DNA of 64,000 bases from JAJPKK01 sp963787675 (GTDB taxonomy: Bacteria > Pseudomonadota > Alphaproteobacteria > Rhizobiales > Xanthobacteraceae), in assembly GCA_963787675.1 (NCBI GenBank), contig CAWBDV010000007.1, positions 62,001 to 126,000 on the forward strand, given 5' to 3'. The notes under the pieces were generated by a model. It was not told the origin of the DNA and made no database searches. It was given only the letters and a program-made list of their open reading frames with translations. Made by a program: the position numbers and the translations under genes. The stretch's first letter is position 1; each line of letters starts with the position of its first letter. This document shows, in pieces, positions 1-7,823 of the stretch.

Positions 1-315
1 CGCGGTGTTGATGGAGACCTTGTCGGCGCCTGAGGTGAGGAGTGCGCGGATGTCGGCGATGGTCCGCACGCCGCCGCCGACCGTCAGCGGCATGAAGCAC
101 GCCTCGGCGGTGCGCTGAACCACGTCGAGAATGATGTCGCGGTCCTCGTGGCTCGCGGTAATATCGAGAAAGGTCAGTTCATCGGCGCCCGCCGCATCGT
201 ACGCCACAGCCGCCTCGACCGGATCGCCAGCGTCGCGCAGATCGACGAAGTTCACCCCTTTGACGACGCGGCCATCCTTGACGTCGAGGCAGGGGATAAC
301 GCGGACCTTCAGCAT
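1..315 (-). CDS. hisF: Imidazole glycerol phosphate synthase cyclase subunit HisF (partial)
   Basis: Cyclase half of the HisF-HisH synthase, which turns PRFAR plus ammonia into imidazole glycerol phosphate and AICAR in histidine biosynthesis. The first 105 residues are readable, from MLKVRVIPCLDVKDGRVVKG (catalytic Asp11 in CLDV) through the phosphate-binding LTVGGGVRT stretch. The gene then runs off the left edge of the window. The ATG lies 17 bp after the hisA stop on the same strand, so it is the last visible gene of a leftward his operon. Recognition is by direct translation and is very secure; only the C-terminal half is missing. Confidence 0.96.
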   Translation of the reverse strand, partial: MLKVRVIPCLDVKDGRVVKGVNFVDLRDAGDPVEAAVAYDAAGADELTFLDITASHEDRDIILDVVQRTAEACFMPLTVGGGVRTIADIRALLTSGADKVSINTA

Positions 316-332
316 GCGATCCTCACCTGCGC

Positions 333-1070
333 TCACGCAGCTCGGGCTTCGCGGATAAGCCGCAGCGCCTCGGAAGCGTTGAGGCGTCCATCGTAGAGGG
401 CACGGCCAGCAATGGCTCCGGCGAGCTTCTTTGCCCCAGGCTCCAGCAGACGCCGGATATCGTCCATCGAGGCAAGGCCCCCGGACGCAATCACCGGGAT
501 TTCGACTTCCTCGGCAAGTGCAATGGTCGCGTCGAGGTTCAAGCCCTTGAGCAGGCCGTCGCGCGAGATGTCGGTGTAGATGATTGCGGCGACGCCTGCG
601 TCCTCGAACCGCCGGGCGATGTCGAGCACGGACAACTCCGAGGTCTCGGCCCAGCCTTCGACGGCGACCCGGCCGTCGCGTGCATCGAGCCCGACGGCGA
701 TCCGGTTCGGCCAGTCGCGAGCGGCCGTTTTGACGAGGGCCGGATCGCGCACGGCAGTGGTGCCGATGATGACGCGGTCGACGCCTTTTTCGAGCCAGCC
801 GGCAATCGCCGCCATATCGCGAATGCCGCCACCAAGTTGCACCGGCAGCGGCACGCTCTCCAAGATGCGCTCGATCGCAATCGCATTGACGGAGCGCCCG
901 GCAAAGGCGCCATCAAGATCGACGAGGTGCAGGTACTCGAAGCCTTCGGCTTCGAAGGACATCGCCTGCGCGGCGGCGTCGCGGTTGAACACGGTCACAC
1001 GCGCCATGTCGCCCTGCTCAAGGCGCACGCACACCCCTTCCTTGAGGTCGATGGCAGGAAATAGGATCAA
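333..1070 (-). CDS. hisA: ProFAR isomerase HisA
   Basis: 1-(5-phosphoribosyl)-5-[(5-phosphoribosylamino)methylideneamino]imidazole-4-carboxamide isomerase, the step before HisF/HisH in histidine synthesis. The product is 245 residues, normal for the family. It starts MILFPAIDLKEG with the catalytic Asp8, has the first phosphate-binding glycines in VQLGGGIRD, the second catalytic region YTDISRDG, and the second phosphate site IASGGLAS: a (beta-alpha)8 barrel with internal duplication. It sits between hisH (46 bp upstream) and hisF (17 bp downstream), all leftward, and is probably co-transcribed with them. Confidence 0.97.
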   Translation of the reverse strand: MILFPAIDLKEGVCVRLEQGDMARVTVFNRDAAAQAMSFEAEGFEYLHLVDLDGAFAGRSVNAIAIERILESVPLPVQLGGGIRDMAAIAGWLEKGVDRVIIGTTAVRDPALVKTAARDWPNRIAVGLDARDGRVAVEGWAETSELSVLDIARRFEDAGVAAIIYTDISRDGLLKGLNLDATIALAEEVEIPVIASGGLASMDDIRRLLEPGAKKLAGAIAGRALYDGRLNASEALRLIREARAA

Positions 1071-1116
1071 ATCATCAAGCTCGCAAAACGCCGGTTGCCA
1101 CGGGTGTGGGCCCTAT

Positions 1117-1767
1117 TCACGGTTTCCACTTGAGGAAATTCGCGATCAAAGCAAGCCCTAGTTTCTGGCTTTTTTCCGGGTGGAATTGGGTTCCGGCATA
1201 ATTGTCGCGGGCGACCACCGCGGTGACCGGACCGCCATAGTCGGATTCGGCGACGAGATCGCCGCTATCTGCCGCTGCCAGATGATAGCTGTGCACGAAA
1301 TAGGCGTGGAGGCCATCTTTGCCGAGCGGAAGGTCGGCGAACAATGGATGCGAGCGGCGCGCGTCGAGAGTGTTCCAACCCATGTGGGGAATCTTTAGCT
1401 CCGGATCGCGCGGTGTGATCCGGCACACTTCGCCCGCAATCCAGCCAAGCCCTTCGGTGACCGCATATTCGCGGCCACGCTCGGCCATGAGCTGCATGCC
1501 GACGCAAATGCCAAGAAACGGACGACCGCGTTGATGCACCGCTTCGGTCATGGCCTCGACCATGCCCGGCACCTCGTCGAGGCCGCGGCGGCAGTCCGCA
1601 AAGGCGCCGACCCCAGGCAGCACCACCCGGTCGGCTGTTCGTACGATGTCCGGAGCGCTCGTGACGACAATCGGCTGACCCGTACCGCCATCGCGAGAGG
1701 CGCGTTCGAACGCCTTGGCAGCCGAGTGGAGATTGCCCGACCCGTAATCGATAATCGCAACCGTCAC
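1117..1767 (-). CDS. hisH: Imidazole glycerol phosphate synthase glutaminase subunit HisH
   Basis: Class I glutamine amidotransferase that supplies ammonia to HisF. The product is 216 residues. The N-terminus MTVAIIDYGSGNLHS is typical, the nucleophile Cys lies in the elbow GICVGMQ, and the His/Glu of the triad are in GTQFHPEKS near the C-terminus. Its start overlaps the stop of the upstream DUF2628 gene by 4 bp (ATGA type), which suggests translational coupling. Part of the leftward hisB-DUF2628-hisH-hisA-hisF cluster. Confidence 0.97.
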   Translation of the reverse strand: MTVAIIDYGSGNLHSAAKAFERASRDGGTGQPIVVTSAPDIVRTADRVVLPGVGAFADCRRGLDEVPGMVEAMTEAVHQRGRPFLGICVGMQLMAERGREYAVTEGLGWIAGEVCRITPRDPELKIPHMGWNTLDARRSHPLFADLPLGKDGLHAYFVHSYHLAAADSGDLVAESDYGGPVTAVVARDNYAGTQFHPEKSQKLGLALIANFLKWKP

Positions 1768-2258
1768 CCGCCGCCTCCGGGCTCTGGGAAGAGACCAATC
1801 ACACTCTCTCCGGCCGGCGGAGGAGCGGCCGGCGACGGAGCCGTTGGCGTCGCCGCAGGCCGGGCAACCACCATGCGTGCCGATCTGCGATCGAAGAAGC
1901 GCCGTTCGGCCATTTCGAGATCATCAGCTATGACGATGCCCCATTCGCGCCACCCGCGTCGGACCAGAGTCCAGCGCCGGAGCGTCGCCGCCTCCATGCC
2001 GATAAGGAAATGAATGAGCACGGTCACAAGCGTGCGGCCCGCCGTCGATATGCCAAGGCGCAACAGGCCGAACTGGAGAAACCCGACGACCACCACGTAG
2101 ATGATCAGCGCGAGCCACAGGCGGCGCCACAGGATCCACAGCACGCCGAACAGGAAGGCCCAGAAGTTGAAGCCTTCGCGCACGAAGACAAATCGGTCGG
2201 TGTGGTCGGCCGTGCTACGACCACGCATCGGAGGCTCAAAAACCGCATAGGCTGCCAT
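1764..2258 (-). CDS. DUF2628 family membrane protein in the his operon
   Basis: Small membrane protein of 164 residues with no assigned biochemical role. Two hydrophobic segments are visible at about residues 31-61 (FNFWAFLFGVLWILWRRLWL and following) and about 75-90. The C-terminus is a proline/alanine-rich tail of about 35 residues. The FW-rich first segment and the location inside the his operon match the DUF2628 proteins found between hisB and hisH in Bradyrhizobium-like genomes. It lies 83 bp after hisB and overlaps hisH by 4 bp. The linkage to histidine synthesis may only be co-transcription; no catalytic motif is apparent. Confidence 0.8.
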   Translation of the reverse strand: MAAYAVFEPPMRGRSTADHTDRFVFVREGFNFWAFLFGVLWILWRRLWLALIIYVVVVGFLQFGLLRLGISTAGRTLVTVLIHFLIGMEAATLRRWTLVRRGWREWGIVIADDLEMAERRFFDRRSARMVVARPAATPTAPSPAAPPPAGESVIGLFPEPGGGG

Positions 2259-2341
2259 GACTTTTCAATCCTGCGATGCGACCGATCGAGCGTCGCGCTG
2301 TTTGACAGCAATCTAGCACGCCATTTGGCGGGGCTCGCCGC

Positions 2342-2935
2342 TCACCCGCCGAGTGAACCTTTGGTCGACGGAATTTCGTCCTTGGCCCGGGGGTCGATCG
2401 CGACCGCCGCTCGCAGCGCTCGCGCCAGCCCTTTGAAACAGGACTCCGATATATGATGATCGTTCTGTCCGTAAAGGGTTTCGACGTGCACCGTCATCCC
2501 TGCGTTCATCGCGAACGCCTGGAACCATTCATTGACCAATTCGGTATCGAAGGTCCCGACCTTGTCGCGACTGAAATTAACCTTGAACACGAGAAACGGC
2601 CGGCCGGAGATGTCGATCGCAACCCTCGTCAGCGCCTCGTCCATGGGCAAGTGGACGTCGGCGTATCTCGTAATCCCCTTCATGCCGCCGAGCGCCTGCT
2701 TCACGGCCTGCCCGAGCGCGATGCCCACATCCTCCGTGGTATGATGATGGTCGATATGCAAATCGCCGGTCGCTTCCACCGTCATGTCGATGCGGGAATG
2801 ACGGGCCAACAGATCGAGCATATGGTCGAGAAAGCCGATCCCGGTCGAGATCGACGCAGCGCCACTGCCGTCGAGGTCGATCGCGACAGCGACGTCGGTT
2901 TCCTTGGTGGTGCGCTTGACCGCTGCCTTGCGCAT
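2342..2935 (-). CDS. hisB: Imidazoleglycerol-phosphate dehydratase HisB
   Basis: Removes water from imidazole glycerol phosphate to give imidazole acetol phosphate; a Mn-dependent enzyme. The ATG of MRKAAVKRTTKETD is chosen because 197 residues is the normal length of the monofunctional enzyme; an upstream in-frame start would add 40 unrelated residues. Two metal-binding motifs of the HHxxED type are visible: DHHHTTED near residue 60 and DHHISES near residue 160. FLDHML is also conserved. First gene of the leftward his operon, divergent from hslV across a gap of about 190 bp that should hold both promoters. Confidence 0.96.
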   Translation of the reverse strand: MRKAAVKRTTKETDVAVAIDLDGSGAASISTGIGFLDHMLDLLARHSRIDMTVEATGDLHIDHHHTTEDVGIALGQAVKQALGGMKGITRYADVHLPMDEALTRVAIDISGRPFLVFKVNFSRDKVGTFDTELVNEWFQAFAMNAGMTVHVETLYGQNDHHISESCFKGLARALRAAVAIDPRAKDEIPSTKGSLGG

Positions 2936-3122
2936 GCAGGTGACTCCAGCCCAATTCGCGAATCCCGCGCGCGAAATCTGCGCGCGTTGTATCAGGGGTT
3001 TACGGCCACCGCCACCGCGGGAGGATGGGGAACAGCGCGTGACATAGTCCGCCAAGCCACGTGATTACGCCGGATTTGCGTTGTCGCCCGCGAGTGCCTA
3101 AATCAAGGCTCGGTATCCAATC

Positions 3123-3680
3123 ATGACCCTGCAGTCTCCCGCCCCGGACGTTTGGCATGGAACGACGATCCTCACGGTCCGCAAAGGCGGGATCGTGGCG
3201 ATCGGCGGTGACGGCCAGGTCTCGATCGGTCAGACCATCGTCAAGGCAAACGCCAAGAAAGTGCGGCGCCTCGCCAAGGGCGACGTGATCGGCGGATTTG
3301 CAGGCGCGACCGCCGATGCTTTCACCTTGTTTGAACGACTGGAGGGCAAGCTCGAACAATATCCCGGTCAACTCATGCGTGCCGCCGTCGAGCTTGCCAA
3401 GGACTGGCGCACGGACCGTTATCTGCGTCGCCTGGAAGCCATGATGATCGTTGCCGATCCGCAGGTCTCGCTGGTGCTGACCGGGACCGGCGACGTCCTG
3501 GAGCCGGAAAACGGCGTGATGGGCATTGGCTCCGGCGGCAATTATGCCCTCGCCGCCGCACGCGCGCTCGTTGACACTGACCTCGACGCCGAAGCCATCG
3601 TCCGCAAGGCGATGGCGATCGCTTCCGACATCTGCGTCTACACCAATCGCAGCGTCACCATCGAAACGCTGAAGACGTAA
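3123..3680 (+). CDS. hslV: ATP-dependent protease proteolytic subunit HslV
   Basis: Threonine protease subunit of the HslUV (ClpYQ) two-component proteasome-like machine. The product is 185 residues. A 13-residue propeptide ends ...VWHG and precedes Thr14-Thr15-Ile, so the mature N-terminal nucleophile should be Thr14. The body has the family motifs GGFAGATADAF and GIGSGGNYALAAARAL. It precedes hslU by 64 bp on the same strand, the usual hslVU operon. The start fits the expected propeptide length for alphaproteobacteria. Confidence 0.97.
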   Translation: MTLQSPAPDVWHGTTILTVRKGGIVAIGGDGQVSIGQTIVKANAKKVRRLAKGDVIGGFAGATADAFTLFERLEGKLEQYPGQLMRAAVELAKDWRTDRYLRRLEAMMIVADPQVSLVLTGTGDVLEPENGVMGIGSGGNYALAAARALVDTDLDAEAIVRKAMAIASDICVYTNRSVTIETLKT

Positions 3681-3744
3681 GCGTCGCGATGGATAGCGGC
3701 GGCCAATCGCTCAGCTCAATCGCTTTCCTTATGGTCCGTGACCC

Positions 3745-5052
3745 ATGAATGAATTTTCGCCCCGCGAGATCGTTTCCGAACTCGACCGCTACATCATCGG
3801 CCAGGGTGACGCGAAGCGCGCGGTGGCGATCGCGTTGCGCAATCGCTGGCGTCGCCTTCAGCTCGACGAGAAGCTGCGCGAAGAGGTGATGCCGAAAAAC
3901 ATCCTGATGATCGGCCCGACCGGCGTCGGCAAGACCGAGATTTCGCGCCGGCTCGCGAAGCTCGCGGGCGCGCCTTTCATCAAGGTCGAAGCAACGAAGT
4001 TCACCGAGGTCGGGTACGTCGGCCGCGACGTCGAGCAGATCGTGCGCGATCTCGTCGAGATTTCAATCGGCATCGTGCGCGAGCGCAAGCGCAAGGACGT
4101 GAGTGCCCGCGCGCACCTCGCCGCCGAGGACCGCGTGGTCGATGCGCTGGTCGGCGCGACATCCTCGACCTCGACCAAAGAAACCTTTCGCAAGAAGCTG
4201 CGGGCCGGCGAGCTCGACGACAAGGAAATCGAAATCGAAGTGCAGGCAGGCGGCAGCGGGCTGCCGCTGTTCGAAATCCCCGGCATGCCGGGTGCTCAGA
4301 TGGGCGCGATCTCGATCGGCGACATTTTCGGCAAATTGGGTGGCGGCCGCACCAAGACGCGGCGTTGCTCGGTCAAGGAGTCCTACGACATCCTGATCAA
4401 CGAGGAGTCCGACAAGCTCCTCGACCAGGATCAATTGGTCCAGGAAGCCCTCAAGACGGTCGAGAACAACGGCATCGTGTTTCTCGACGAGATCGACAAG
4501 ATCTGCGCCCGCGAGGGGCGCATGGGCGGCGACGTGTCACGCGAAGGCGTGCAGCGCGATCTCTTACCGCTGATCGAAGGAACCACGGTCTCGACCAAGC
4601 ACGGTACGGTGAAGACCGACCATATCCTGTTCATCGCATCGGGCGCTTTCCATCTCTCCAAGCCATCGGACCTGCTGCCGGAGCTGCAAGGCCGGCTGCC
4701 GATCCGAGTCGAGCTTAAGCCGCTGACGCGCGAGGATTTCAGGCGCATTCTCACCGAGCCCGAGGCATCATTGATCAAGCAGTATGTGGCCCTCATCGGG
4801 ACCGAGGGCGTTACGCTCGATTTCACCAATGATGCCATTGATGCCATTGCCGACGTGGCAGTGTCGGTCAATTCGACGGTTGAGAATATCGGCGCGCGGC
4901 GATTGCAGACTGTCATGGAGCGCGTCCTCGACGAGATTTCATTCGGCGCCGCGGATCGCTCCGGCGACGTCGTGAAGATTGACGGCGACTACGTGAACAG
5001 TCGCGTCGCCGATCTTGCCAAGAACGCCGACCTGAGCCGCTATATTTTGTAA
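3745..5052 (+). CDS. hslU: ATP-dependent protease ATPase subunit HslU
   Basis: AAA+ unfoldase that feeds substrates to HslV. The product is 435 residues. Walker A GPTGVGKT is at residues 57-64, Walker B IVFLDEIDKI is near residue 250, and the sensor and arginine-finger region lies in SREGVQRDLLPLIEG. The C-terminus ends in DLSRYIL, the tail that docks into HslV to activate it. A small inserted I-domain spans about residues 105-240. It follows hslV directly; a perfect hairpin lies about 35 bp after the stop. Confidence 0.98.
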   Translation: MNEFSPREIVSELDRYIIGQGDAKRAVAIALRNRWRRLQLDEKLREEVMPKNILMIGPTGVGKTEISRRLAKLAGAPFIKVEATKFTEVGYVGRDVEQIVRDLVEISIGIVRERKRKDVSARAHLAAEDRVVDALVGATSSTSTKETFRKKLRAGELDDKEIEIEVQAGGSGLPLFEIPGMPGAQMGAISIGDIFGKLGGGRTKTRRCSVKESYDILINEESDKLLDQDQLVQEALKTVENNGIVFLDEIDKICAREGRMGGDVSREGVQRDLLPLIEGTTVSTKHGTVKTDHILFIASGAFHLSKPSDLLPELQGRLPIRVELKPLTREDFRRILTEPEASLIKQYVALIGTEGVTLDFTNDAIDAIADVAVSVNSTVENIGARRLQTVMERVLDEISFGAADRSGDVVKIDGDYVNSRVADLAKNADLSRYIL

Positions 5053-5087
5053 GTGCAGTAGGCGGGGCAACGCGCGGCGCGGGCGCG

Positions 5088-5117
5088 CGTGCCCACCGAG
5101 CCGAGACGGTGGGCACG
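5088..5117. terminator. Perfect hairpin downstream of hslU
   Basis: An 11-bp perfect inverted repeat, CGTGCCCACCG / CGGTGGGCACG, with an 8-nt loop. It has no run of T after it, so it is not a classic intrinsic terminator. The same GTGCCCAC/GTGGGCAC words recur in the repeat at 63.9 kb, so it may be a REP-type element that also protects or ends the hslVU transcript. Confidence 0.5.
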
Positions 5118-5213
5118 GCGGAAATTCAGTTGTGCCGAATCTGTAGCGTCTTGGCCGCCCAATGGGTCCGCCTTCGGCCCGCGCCTACGCGAACGACGCA
5201 GGCAGCCTTCTTG

Positions 5214-5945
5214 TTACGAGACGGCGAGATCGCTGGATTGAATACGCTTCACACCGACCTTCGTCATGTTCGCCCAAGCTGCCGCGAGTGACCCGTTGAG
5301 GTCGATGCCGCGGGCGGCGTCTTCGATCACATAGACGTTGAAGCCTGCCTTGCGGGCGTCCATGGCGGTCCAGGCGACACAGAAATCGGTCGCAAGACCG
5401 GTGATGAACAAGGTGTCGATGCCGCGCTGCTTGAGATAGCCGGCGAGGCCGGTCGGCGTCTTGTGGTCCGCCTCGAACAAGGCCGAGTAGCTGTCCATAT
5501 CCTTATGGAAGCCCTTGCGGATCACGAGCTCCGCCTGCGGTATTTCGATGTCCTTCGAGACCGCGGCGCCCTCGGTGCCTTGCACGCAGTGGTCCGGCCA
5601 TAACACCTGATCGCCGTAGCTGAGCTTGATCGTCTCGAAGGGCTTTTTGCCCGGATGCGCGGAGGCGAACGAGACGTGGTCCGCCGTATGCCAGTCCTGC
5701 GTCAGCACCACGTTGGCGAATTGTTTGGCGATCCGGTTGATCACGGGAATGACTTGCTCGCCGTCTTTCACCGCGAGGCTGCCGCCAGGCAGAAAACAAT
5801 TCTGCACGTCGACCACGATGAGGGCGCTCTTGTCAGTGATCTTCACGGTGCCGGCGGCACCTGCCGATCGCGTTTGGGACATTGCGGCGGCGGCACACAT
5901 GCTGCCCACTCCCAAAATCATCCCGCGTCGAGTCGAAACGCTCAT
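5214..5945 (-). CDS. Nicotinamidase/pyrazinamidase-like isochorismatase-fold hydrolase with Tat signal
   Basis: Cysteine hydrolase of the isochorismatase fold, most like nicotinamidase PncA (nicotinamide to nicotinate plus ammonia). Start taken at MSVSTRRGMILG, giving 243 residues. The N-terminus carries a twin-arginine motif (TRRGMIL) and a short hydrophobic stretch, so the enzyme is probably exported, unlike the usual cytosolic PncA. Catalytic triad: Asp in VVDVQNCFLPGG, Lys in VIRKGFHKD, Cys in GLATDFCVAWT. Metal ligands lie in the Asp and His of QDWHTADH. It is divergent from the Kelch gene. An upstream in-frame ATG would add 20 residues without disturbing the Tat motif. Confidence 0.85.
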   Translation of the reverse strand: MSVSTRRGMILGVGSMCAAAAMSQTRSAGAAGTVKITDKSALIVVDVQNCFLPGGSLAVKDGEQVIPVINRIAKQFANVVLTQDWHTADHVSFASAHPGKKPFETIKLSYGDQVLWPDHCVQGTEGAAVSKDIEIPQAELVIRKGFHKDMDSYSALFEADHKTPTGLAGYLKQRGIDTLFITGLATDFCVAWTAMDARKAGFNVYVIEDAARGIDLNGSLAAAWANMTKVGVKRIQSSDLAVS

Positions 5946-6141
5946 TCGATCCTCCAATAATACCCGGCGGCAGCTCATTAGAACAGCATTTTGGAATTTG
6001 GCCATCAGCTTTTAGCAGCGTTGTAACCCGCGTGAGCGACGCATCCTTCGGACGAACTGCGATCGAACTTTGGGCTCTGTCGAGACGATTCCAAATCCGC
6101 TAAGTTCCGGCGTCACACGCAGCAATAACGGGAGGGAAGCA

Positions 6142-7113
6142 ATGGCAGGTTTCTTCGTGCGTCGAGCATTCGGGCCCGTCATCGGCGGCGTTGCACTTGT
6201 TGGGATGGTGGGCGTTGCGCTCACGCAAACGGCCGCGCTTGGAATATGGACGATGCGAACGCCGATGCCGACCGCGCGCGCCGAGATGGCCGCTGCCGCG
6301 GTCCGCGGCAAACTTTATGCGATCGGCGGCAACATCGGCGGCACCGCGGTGCCTCACAACACCGAGTATGATCCCGCGACCGACACCTGGCGCCAGCGCA
6401 ATCCCATGCCGCTCGCGCGCGATCACATCGGGATCGCCGTCGCCAACCACAAGATTTACACCTTCGGCGGTTTCACCCACACCGTGCATCAGGGCGCAAG
6501 CACCGACGTGCAAGAATATGATCCCGCGACCGACACCTGGCGCCGCCGCGCCTCGCTGAAAATGCCGCTCGGCGGTGTCGGCGCGGCCACCATCGCAGGC
6601 AAAATCCACGTGATCTCCGGACGCGGGCCGGACGGCAAGCCGGTGAACACGCACATGGTCTACGATCCGGAAGCCGACACCTGGAGCGAGGCGGCACCGC
6701 TGCCGCTCGCGCGTGACCATCTCGCCATCGTGGCGGCGCGCGGAAAGATTCACGCGATCGGCGGACGGTTAGGAGCGACGGTCGACAAGACCGGCCAGCA
6801 CGACGTCTACGATCCTGCTACCAATTCCTGGAGCACGGCGGCGCCGATGCTGACGCCTCGCAGCGCGCCTGCCGGCCTGTTCTATCACGGCAAGATCCTT
6901 GTGCTGGGCGGCGAGCTCGCCCCCAACACTTACGTCGAGAACGAGGCCTACGACCTCGCGACGGAAAAATGGGAGACGCTGACCCCGATGCCCGCCGGAC
7001 GGCACAATTTCGGCGCTGCCGTCATCGCACCCAATGCGTATTTCGTCGGCGGCTCGCTCAAGCCCGGGGTCGGCGAACCGACCGGCCAGCTCCTCATGTT
7101 CACTTTGCCGTGA
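6142..7113 (+). CDS. Secreted or membrane-anchored six-bladed Kelch-repeat protein
   Basis: Kelch beta-propeller of 323 residues. The ATG at MAGFFVRRAFGP has a GGGAGG ribosome site 7-12 bp upstream. A hydrophobic N-terminal segment (about residues 8-32) acts as a signal peptide or anchor. Six repeats follow, each with a GKLYAIGG-like strand followed by a YDPATDTW-like strand. Repeat starts are near PMPTARAE, PMPLARDH, ASLKMPLG, PLPLARDH, PMLTPRSA and PMPAGRHN, which closes one propeller. No enzymatic domain is fused. A periplasmic binding or structural role is an inference. The gene is divergent from the nicotinamidase gene. Confidence 0.85.
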   Translation: MAGFFVRRAFGPVIGGVALVGMVGVALTQTAALGIWTMRTPMPTARAEMAAAAVRGKLYAIGGNIGGTAVPHNTEYDPATDTWRQRNPMPLARDHIGIAVANHKIYTFGGFTHTVHQGASTDVQEYDPATDTWRRRASLKMPLGGVGAATIAGKIHVISGRGPDGKPVNTHMVYDPEADTWSEAAPLPLARDHLAIVAARGKIHAIGGRLGATVDKTGQHDVYDPATNSWSTAAPMLTPRSAPAGLFYHGKILVLGGELAPNTYVENEAYDLATEKWETLTPMPAGRHNFGAAVIAPNAYFVGGSLKPGVGEPTGQLLMFTLP

Positions 7114-7258
7114 CGGAGCCGTTGCCGGCCGATCGAGAGACCCGCGAAGCTCTGCTGCACTTCCTCAGGGCCTGAAAATCTCGACGCAACAATCGTGCAA
7201 TTCGAGCCAGATTTTCACATTTGCGAAAATCTTGCGTGAGCTGCGCTCTTAACAAAAT

Positions 7259-7756
7259 CTAACCGTTTGTCCTTTCGGACGGCAGAATCCCATCGCGGAC
7301 CCTTCTCCGTTCTATCTCAGCGTCAACGCGAGCGCGCTGTAGCCTTATGAGCGCGAACGGCAATCCGAATGTCAAAAGAAACGAAAACACTCCAAAAAAC
7401 AAATAAATTCGCTCTATCCAAATTTTAACGAGATTATGATCATCTAAAGCTGCTTGCAGAATGACCCCAACAAATAGAAATCCAATAGTCAGAAGGTAAA
7501 GGATGAATAGCCAAGCATGAGTTATTAGTCTGCGCTCGACAGAATCTCTTCGAAGCTCCGCCACTCTCCACGAGCCTTCTGGCAAGAGCGACGGGTCTCC
7601 TAATATCGTAATTACGCCAACAAGAAATCCGGCAAAGACGGTAAAAACCGTTATAATAATCAGTATTAGGTCTGCATTGTGGTGTACAAACGGTTGTACA
7701 AATGGAGCAGTTATCAGGGCAACGACAGCGCAAGATATAATAAATACTGCGCGCAT
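7259..7756 (-). CDS. Unrecognised four-helix membrane protein, second gene of an IS-interrupted operon
   Basis: No family recognised. The product is 165 residues with four likely transmembrane helices: about residues 2-22, 28-50, 80-104 and 115-141. A charged cytoplasmic loop (RVAELRRDSVERR) sits between helices 2 and 3, and the tail is a basic/acidic helix (RARVDAEIERRRVRDG). Codon use is visibly AT-richer than in the flanking housekeeping genes. With the IS at 7811-9065 removed, its ATG lies 3 bp after the natural stop of the upstream gene (9957 leftward), so the two form one operon. The small multi-helix membrane partner beside a larger soluble protein resembles membrane-effector modules, but no function can be assigned. 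Confidence 0.6.
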   Translation of the reverse strand: MRAVFIISCAVVALITAPFVQPFVHHNADLILIIITVFTVFAGFLVGVITILGDPSLLPEGSWRVAELRRDSVERRLITHAWLFILYLLTIGFLFVGVILQAALDDHNLVKIWIERIYLFFGVFSFLLTFGLPFALIRLQRARVDAEIERRRVRDGILPSERTNG

Positions 7757-7806
7757 CGTTCACTGCTCCAAGGCACCTGACTTTTTCAATCTACGATGAA
7801 AATCAG

Positions 7807-7823
7807 CTAGCAGGCTGCTGAAA
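7807..7823. repeat. IS left end: target duplication CTAG plus terminal inverted repeat
   Basis: CTAG at 7807-7810 is the 4-bp target duplication. The terminal repeat CAGGCTGCTGAAA occupies 7811-7823 and is an exact inverted copy of the right end at 9053-9065. Confidence 0.9.
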
